DNA of 6,892 nt from Elusimicrobiota bacterium (GTDB lineage: Bacteria > Elusimicrobiota > Elusimicrobia > 2-02-FULL-39-32): NCBI GenBank assembly GCA_023249835.1, contig JAHFBY010000089.1:1-6892 (forward strand), written 5' to 3'. A program made the translations under genes and the position numbers. Below, piece by piece: positions 1 to 6,000 of the stretch (position 1 is its first letter; the number at the start of each line of letters is the position of its first letter). The notes under the pieces are model-generated. The model was given only the letters and a program-made list of their open reading frames with translations, ran no database searches and had not been told where the DNA came from.

Positions 1-67
1 CCACTGAAGATTTCCGCGCTGTGTATGTTTCCGGGAACCCAATCGTAAGGCTCGGCACAACGCTATC
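1..67 (-). repeat. Ig-like module 19, first residues only (start of a third super-repeat copy)
   Basis: After the seam Asp at 65-67 the frame continues S-V-V-P-S-L-T-I-G-F-P-E-T-Y and runs off the window. This matches the opening of module 9 (D-S-I-V-P-T-L-T-I-G-F-P-E-S-F). The next super-repeat copy, or at least its first module, therefore follows toward the C-terminus. Confidence 0.75.
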
Positions 68-3000
68 GTAGGTAAACGTGCTGCGCGTAACCAAATCAAT
101 GACGCTTGAATCGTTGCCCGAATCGTCCCGCGCGAAACTATGCACTTTATAGATTTTGTTGTCTAAGAAAGTTGGCAAAGGCGCACTAAAGTTCCAATTG
201 CTCAGCGATCCTCCTACGCTTAACATGTACGCCGTGGTTGCGGAAAAGTCTGTTCCGTTCCAGTAGTTGTCCGTAAAGTTCGGCGCGGACCCCGTAGAAA
301 TAGCGATTTGTACCGTTGCCAAGGCGTCGTTGTCATTGGCTGTTCCGGCTAAAGATAAGATTCGGTTCACATAAACGTTGGTGCTCATTGGGAACTGGAA
401 CGCCACTGTCGGCGCTATTGAATCGTAAGTGAACGTTGTCAACTGGCTTTCAAAGAGGTGGTTACTCTGGTCGTAAACCCGCACTTTTACCCGGTACTGC
501 TGTCCGCCCACTAGTCCTAGGTCCCAACCGTCCACTGACCCGCTCCAACTCCATACGCTCCCGTTCCAATCAGTCGTGCTTCGCCAAACCGCGGTGTTGG
601 ACAAAAATCCGCTGCCGTTCCACCAAATTTCTCCGCTGGTCGTAATCGGCGCCGAAGACATCGCCAACTCAATTAACCGCACTCCGCTCACCATGTCAAA
701 AGCCGTGCCCGTAACAATGCGTCCGGAAGCAGCTACTTTTCCGTTTGCCGCCGGGGTCACCACGGTTGCGGTGGGACGGTCCGCGTCATAAATAAAAGTC
801 GTGGGCCCGGAAAGTAAAGAACGGTTTCCGGCTTGGTCGGTAACTTGCGCGTAAACAAAAAACGTGGTGCCGCTAATCGCCATGCCGGTTGAAGTTAAAC
901 CCGTATAACTCCAAGTGAGCGTTCCCGCTCCCGCCGTGGACAAATCTATAAAGTTAGTCGCCCCGCTAACAAAATTGTTCCCGTTCCACCACACGTCTAA
1001 CCTTGGACTCGAACTGATCGCCACTTCCACTTTGTTAATGTTGGCTAGAACCCCTACGTCTGCCGCTGTTCCCGAAGCGGTGAACACTCCTTGTCCGTTG
1101 TAATACTGGTTAGGTTTGGGATTAACAATCGTAACCACGGGAGTAGAAATGTCAAAGATAAAGGTGGAACCGGAAACATAGAAGTTAGCGCGGTTAATGG
1201 GACTGGACAAATCGTCTACCCGCAAACTAATGAAATAGGAAACGTTGTCCGTTAAATTGCTGGTGGAAATGCCCGTGTACCACCAAACCGGCGCGGCAAA
1301 ATTAGCGTCAATGTTGGTGGGCGGATTGGCGGCTAAGAATCCTGAGCCGTTCCACCACAACATGGTGGAATTGTTCCTCATTCCAAACTTGGGCGTGCCC
1401 ACGGTAGAAGGATACGCTGCGTTGCCCGAATCAGTCGCCGCGCCGCTGGACGCGCTCAAGCCCCGGATCACCGCGTTATTAGCCGTAATTAACTGGCCGC
1501 TGTTGGCCAGCAACTGCACGGTATAAGTCGGCGAAGAGGTGTCGTACACAAAGTCTGAGGTAGCGTAAGTCACGGAATAGAGCCCGGTGTTGTCCAGGGC
1601 TCTAGCTTCTATTCTGTACCTGCGGTCGTTCACAAACTTTACTCCGCTATAACTCCAAGTTGCAGACGTTGTATAAATGTTGGCGTTGGTCACGTTCCAA
1701 GAAGACGACGGGCTAGTGAAACTCGTGCCGGACCCGTCCCAATAGAGGTTGCCGCCCTCTAACTCTTGTAACTGAACTTCGATCTGGCTTACGCCCGTGG
1801 GGTCAGTGGCAGTGCCGGAAGTAATGTTCACTTGCCCTAACCGCGGGCTCGTTAAGGTCCCCACCGCGCTGTCCGCCGGGTTTCCAATCAAAACAATCGG
1901 GTCAGAAGGGTCATAGATAAAGGTAACCGAGTTCACTCCCACCACAAAGTTACTGGCGTTAGAATGTTGGTTCCCGGCCCGGTCTTGCGCTCTCACCTGT
2001 AAATAGTATCTCTGTCCCAGTATCCACGGAATGTTGGAGGATATCCAAGTCGCCCAGTTCCCGCTCTCGTTAACTACCCGCGTCCAACTGCTTCCTGACT
2101 GGTCAAAGTTTCGGTTCTCCCGGCTGTACCAGCCGCCCGTGTCCACTTGCAAAGCGTACTCTACCGTTGTGATCGGCGTTAACCCCGCCGCAAAATTGTC
2201 CGCCGCGGTTCCGGAAATTGAAGCCAGGCTGGAATAGTTTTGGTTATTAACCGGAATCGTGATTTTTACCGTAGGAGTTGAACTGTCAAAATAAAACGTT
2301 GAAGGCGCCCGCAACGGTTCCGCGTTTTGCGCTAAGTCCACGCTCCTAAACCGCACTTCGTATTTCCGGCTGCTCACTAAACTGTTCACTAAACTACCCG
2401 TTGACCACACTGTCCCCGCGCCGTGCGTTAACGGAAAGAAGGTTTCTGTTCCCGCCGTAAACGTGCTCCCGTTCCAGTAAACGTTTGAATCTACGTCCCG
2501 CACTGAATACGACGTCACGTACACCCGGCCCGCTTCCCCTTCGTCAAACGCCGTGCCCGTAATGTTGGGCATACTCTCCGGCCGGAAGAAACTAAAACTT
2601 CCCAAACTGCTCACGCTCGAAGTCGGATAACCCACGTCGTAGTGGAAGGTGCGCGAACTCTCCGGTACGCTAAAAGAAGTCTGGAAGTTACCCGCTAAAT
2701 CTTGCGCGCGCACCCAGATAAAGTAGGTTGCGTTGTGTTGTAAAATACTCTCGCTTAAATTGTACCCCCACGTGCTGCCAAAGGCTAAGGACTGCGTGGC
2801 AACAAGGATAGGACTTAAAGTTCCAGTCCAATTGCTGCCGTTGTAATAGAGAGTAGCGCTTGACTCCTGCAAATAAAGTTCGGCGCGGCCCACCGCGTTT
2901 ATGCCGTAGGAGCTCACCTGGATCCAGTCCGCGGCTGTTCCCGTAATCAGGCTCACTTGTCCCGCTTTGTTATAACTTAAGTTCGCCGGCACGCTGATCA

Positions 3001-6000
3001 CAGAGGTAGGCACGCTCACGTCAAAGGTAAACGTTGAACTCCGCACTGTCCCTTGGTTGCCGGATCCGCTTGACTCTTCGTTACCCACCTCGTCAATCGC
3101 TTTACTTGTGATAAAGTAGGAGTTCCCGCTAGTTAACACTGAGTTCGCTAAGTTCAGTTCCCACACGTTGCCCGCTAAAGTGTTGTTGTCCACCCAATTG
3201 ATCGCGCCGCCGGCAAATCCGTTCTTAGCAGAATTGAGCCATCCCCCATCGCTCAACCGCTGCATTGCAACCTGAACTTTAGTGACTAACCCCACTTGAT
3301 CGTTCGCTGTGCCCGTAATCTTGCCGCCCGGCAGACCCTGCACCACCGCTGAACTGGGCGACATTACGCTTGAATCCGGTTGACCTTTATCATAAGTAAA
3401 ACTGGTCGTGGCATAACTTGTAGAATAGTTCCCGGCCCGGTCTCGCGCTCTGGCCACCAAGGTATAAGAAGAACCGTTCACCCACATTAAGGGTCCGGCA
3501 AAGGTTCCCGTAGACCACAACGTTGTTCCGCTCACATTAAACCAAGCGGTTTCGTCCGTCGCGCTCTTATTGAACAGGTTACTGTCTTCGGGCAACGAAC
3601 GCGACGCTGAGGGGTTCCAATAGTTCCCCAACGTGCCGCCGCCGGTTTGCGAATAGTTTAACCGTACCCTCATCTGCACCACTTCTAACCCGCTGCCGCC
3701 GGTGTCAGACGCTGTGCCGCTAGAGAAGGACATGGAAGATTGACGCGACAAGAACGATTCCGGGAACCCAATCGTCAAAGTCGGTACAATGCTGTCATAA
3801 GTAAAGGTCGTGCGCGTAATTAAGTCCACTGCGTTAGACTCGTTGTTAGCGTCGTCTACTGCTTGCGCGTGCACTTTATAAATTTGGTTGTCTAAGAAAG
3901 TGGGTAAAGGAGCGGTAAAGTTCCAACGCGTAGGCGTTCCGCCGCTCGCCGTGTGCAGGTAGGCGGTGGTGGCGGAGAAGTCAGAGCCGTTCCAATAGCG
4001 GTCGTTGTAGTTAGGAGCAGACCCCGTGGAAATGGAGACATAGACCAAACTCACCGTGTTATCGTCGTTAGCGGTTCCCGCCAAACGGTTCAGGGCTCCT
4101 AAATAAACGTTGGTGCTCATGGGCGACTCAAACACCACGGTTGGCGGCGTCGCGTCATAAGTAAACGTCTGCGAGGCAATGTGCACTTTACCCGCCACAT
4201 CTTGGGTCCGCACGCTCACCTTGTAACTGTTTCCGCTCACCAAACTTCCTTGCCCTTGCGCAGATTTAGTAATGGTCGATTGCCAGAGCGTTCCGTTCCA
4301 ACTGTTGGTTGAAAAATAAAGCGGCGTCGCGTTACTAAAAGTAAAGTCGCCTGCTAACCATCCGCCGTTATCGTTGGCGGTATTTGAAGTTAAGGCAACG
4401 CTAATCAAATTGACGCCCGAAACATCGTCCCGCGCTGTTCCCGAAATTGTGGGGTTTGTTTGACCCAAACGTACCGTGGGATAAACTACTGTCCCGGTGG
4501 GCCGGTCCGCGTCATAGATAAAGGTCGTGGGTCCGGCCAAAAGCGAAATGTTGCCCGCAACGTCGGTCGCTTGCGCATAGATAAAGAACGTGGTCCCGCT
4601 CAGCACCATTCCCGAAGAGGTCAAACCGCTATAACTCCAAGTGAGGGTTCCCGCTCCCGCCGTTGACAAGTCTATAAAGTTAGTTGCCCCGCTAACAAAA
4701 TTGTTCCCGTTCCACCACACATCTAACCTTGGACTTGAACTGATTGCCAACTCTAAACGGCTCAAACTGGGCGCCAGTCCCAAGTCTACCGCTGTTCCGC
4801 TCGCGGTGAACACTCCCTGCCCGTTGTAATACTGGCTGTTCCTGGGCTGAACAATTGTAATCGCGGGCGTGGCCTGGTCAACTGTAAAAGTGGATCCGGA
4901 AACATAGAAGTTAGTGCGGTTGACCGGGCTTGCCTGATCGTCTACCCGTAAACTAATGAAGTAGGAAGTCCCATCGCTCAAGTTAGCCGTTGACACTCCC
5001 GTGTACCACCAGGCCGGCGCGGCAAAATTCGCGTCAATGTTGGTCGGCGCGTTTGCCGCTAAGAATCCTGAGCCGTTCCACCACAACATGGTGGAATTGT
5101 TCCTCATTCCAAACTTGGGCGTGCCCACGGTAGAAGGATACGCGGGGTTGCCCGAATCAGTCGCCGCGCCGCTGGACGCGCTCATCCCGCGAATTATAGC
5201 GTTGTTAGCAGAAATTAATTGTCCGCCGTTAGCAACCAATTGTACCGTGTAAGTGGGCGAAGAATTGTCATAGACAAAATCTACTGTGGAGTATATTACT
5301 GAGGTTAAGTTCGTGCTATCCACGGCGCGCGCTTCAATCCGGTAACGCCGGTCGTTCACAAAGTTTACCCCGCTATAACTCCAAACCGCGGAACTCGTGT
5401 ACAGGCTAGCCCCGGTCACGTTCCAAGAAGATGACGGACTTGAGAAAGTGGCGCCCGACCCGTCCCAATAAAGGTTGCTTCCTTCCAGTTCCCGCAACTG
5501 AACTTCTATCCGACTTAAACCCGTGGGGTCAGACGCTGTTCCGGAAGTTATTGCCACTGCCGCTAACCGCGGGCTGGTCAAGGTCCCCACTGCGCTGTCC
5601 GCAGGATTGCCAATACTCACTGCCGGCGCATCTGAATCATAGATAAAGGTAACCGAGTTCACTCCCACGACAAAATCACTGGCGTTAGAATGTGCGTTCC
5701 CGGCTCGGTCAAAAGCGCGTACCTGCAAATAGTATCTCTGTCCGGAAATCCAGGGAATGTTAGAGGATATCCAAGTCGCCCAGTTCCCGCTCTCGTTAAC
5801 TACCCGCGTCCAACTGCTTCCTGACTGGTCAAAGTTCCGGTTCTCCCGGCTGTACCAGCCGCCTGTGTCCACCTGCAAAGCGTACTCTACCGTTGTGATC
5901 GGCGTTAACCCCGCCGCAAAATTGTCCGCCGCGGTTCCGGAGATTGAAGCTAGGCTGGAATAGGTTTGGTTATTAACCGGAATCGTGATTTTTACCGTGG

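Larger units (their letters stand above)
68..3796 (-). repeat. Super-repeat copy 2 (C-terminal side), complete ten-module unit
   Basis: This is one full period of 3,729 bp, or 1,243 codons, measured from the seam Asp at 3794-3796 to the equivalent seam Asp at 65-67. It has ten modules of 135, 123, 128, 117, 125, 123, 130, 122, 121 and 119 residues. The modules within the unit differ clearly from one another but match their counterparts one period away. The repeat is therefore of higher order (ten-module block) rather than a simple single-domain array. Confidence 0.93.

Noticed and set aside
436..791. Two overlapping short plus-strand open frames starting at 436 and 576
   Set aside because: They lie antisense to the continuous minus-strand frame, overlap each other in different frames, have no family resemblance, and fall within one repeat module.
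915..1103. Plus-strand open frame with a similar partner at 4641-4829
   Set aside because: The pair is spaced by the super-repeat period, so the similarity follows from the antisense gene. There is no independent evidence of translation.
1361..1377. Small inverted repeat around ccacc...ggtgg as a possible hairpin or operator
   Set aside because: It has five-base arms only, is inside a coding module and is explained by the W-W and adjacent codons. No terminator-like T-run follows.
1245..1526. Plus-strand open frame of 93 codons with a partner at 5001-5252
   Set aside because: It has a different start and length in the two copies and lies antisense to conserved modules 15 and 5, so it is a shadow ORF.
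2031..2237. Plus-strand open frame of 68 codons, repeated with the same protein at 5757-5963
   Set aside because: Its conservation is a by-product of the repeat. The base changes between the two copies fall at minus-frame wobble positions, so selection acts on the minus-strand protein.
4460..4666. Plus-strand open frame of 68 codons starting at 4460
   Set aside because: It is Arg- and Gly-rich with no recognisable domain, has no partner in the other copy, and is antisense to the module 6/7 boundary.
5431..5646. Plus-strand open frame of 71 codons
   Set aside because: It is not preserved one period away and is antisense to module 4.
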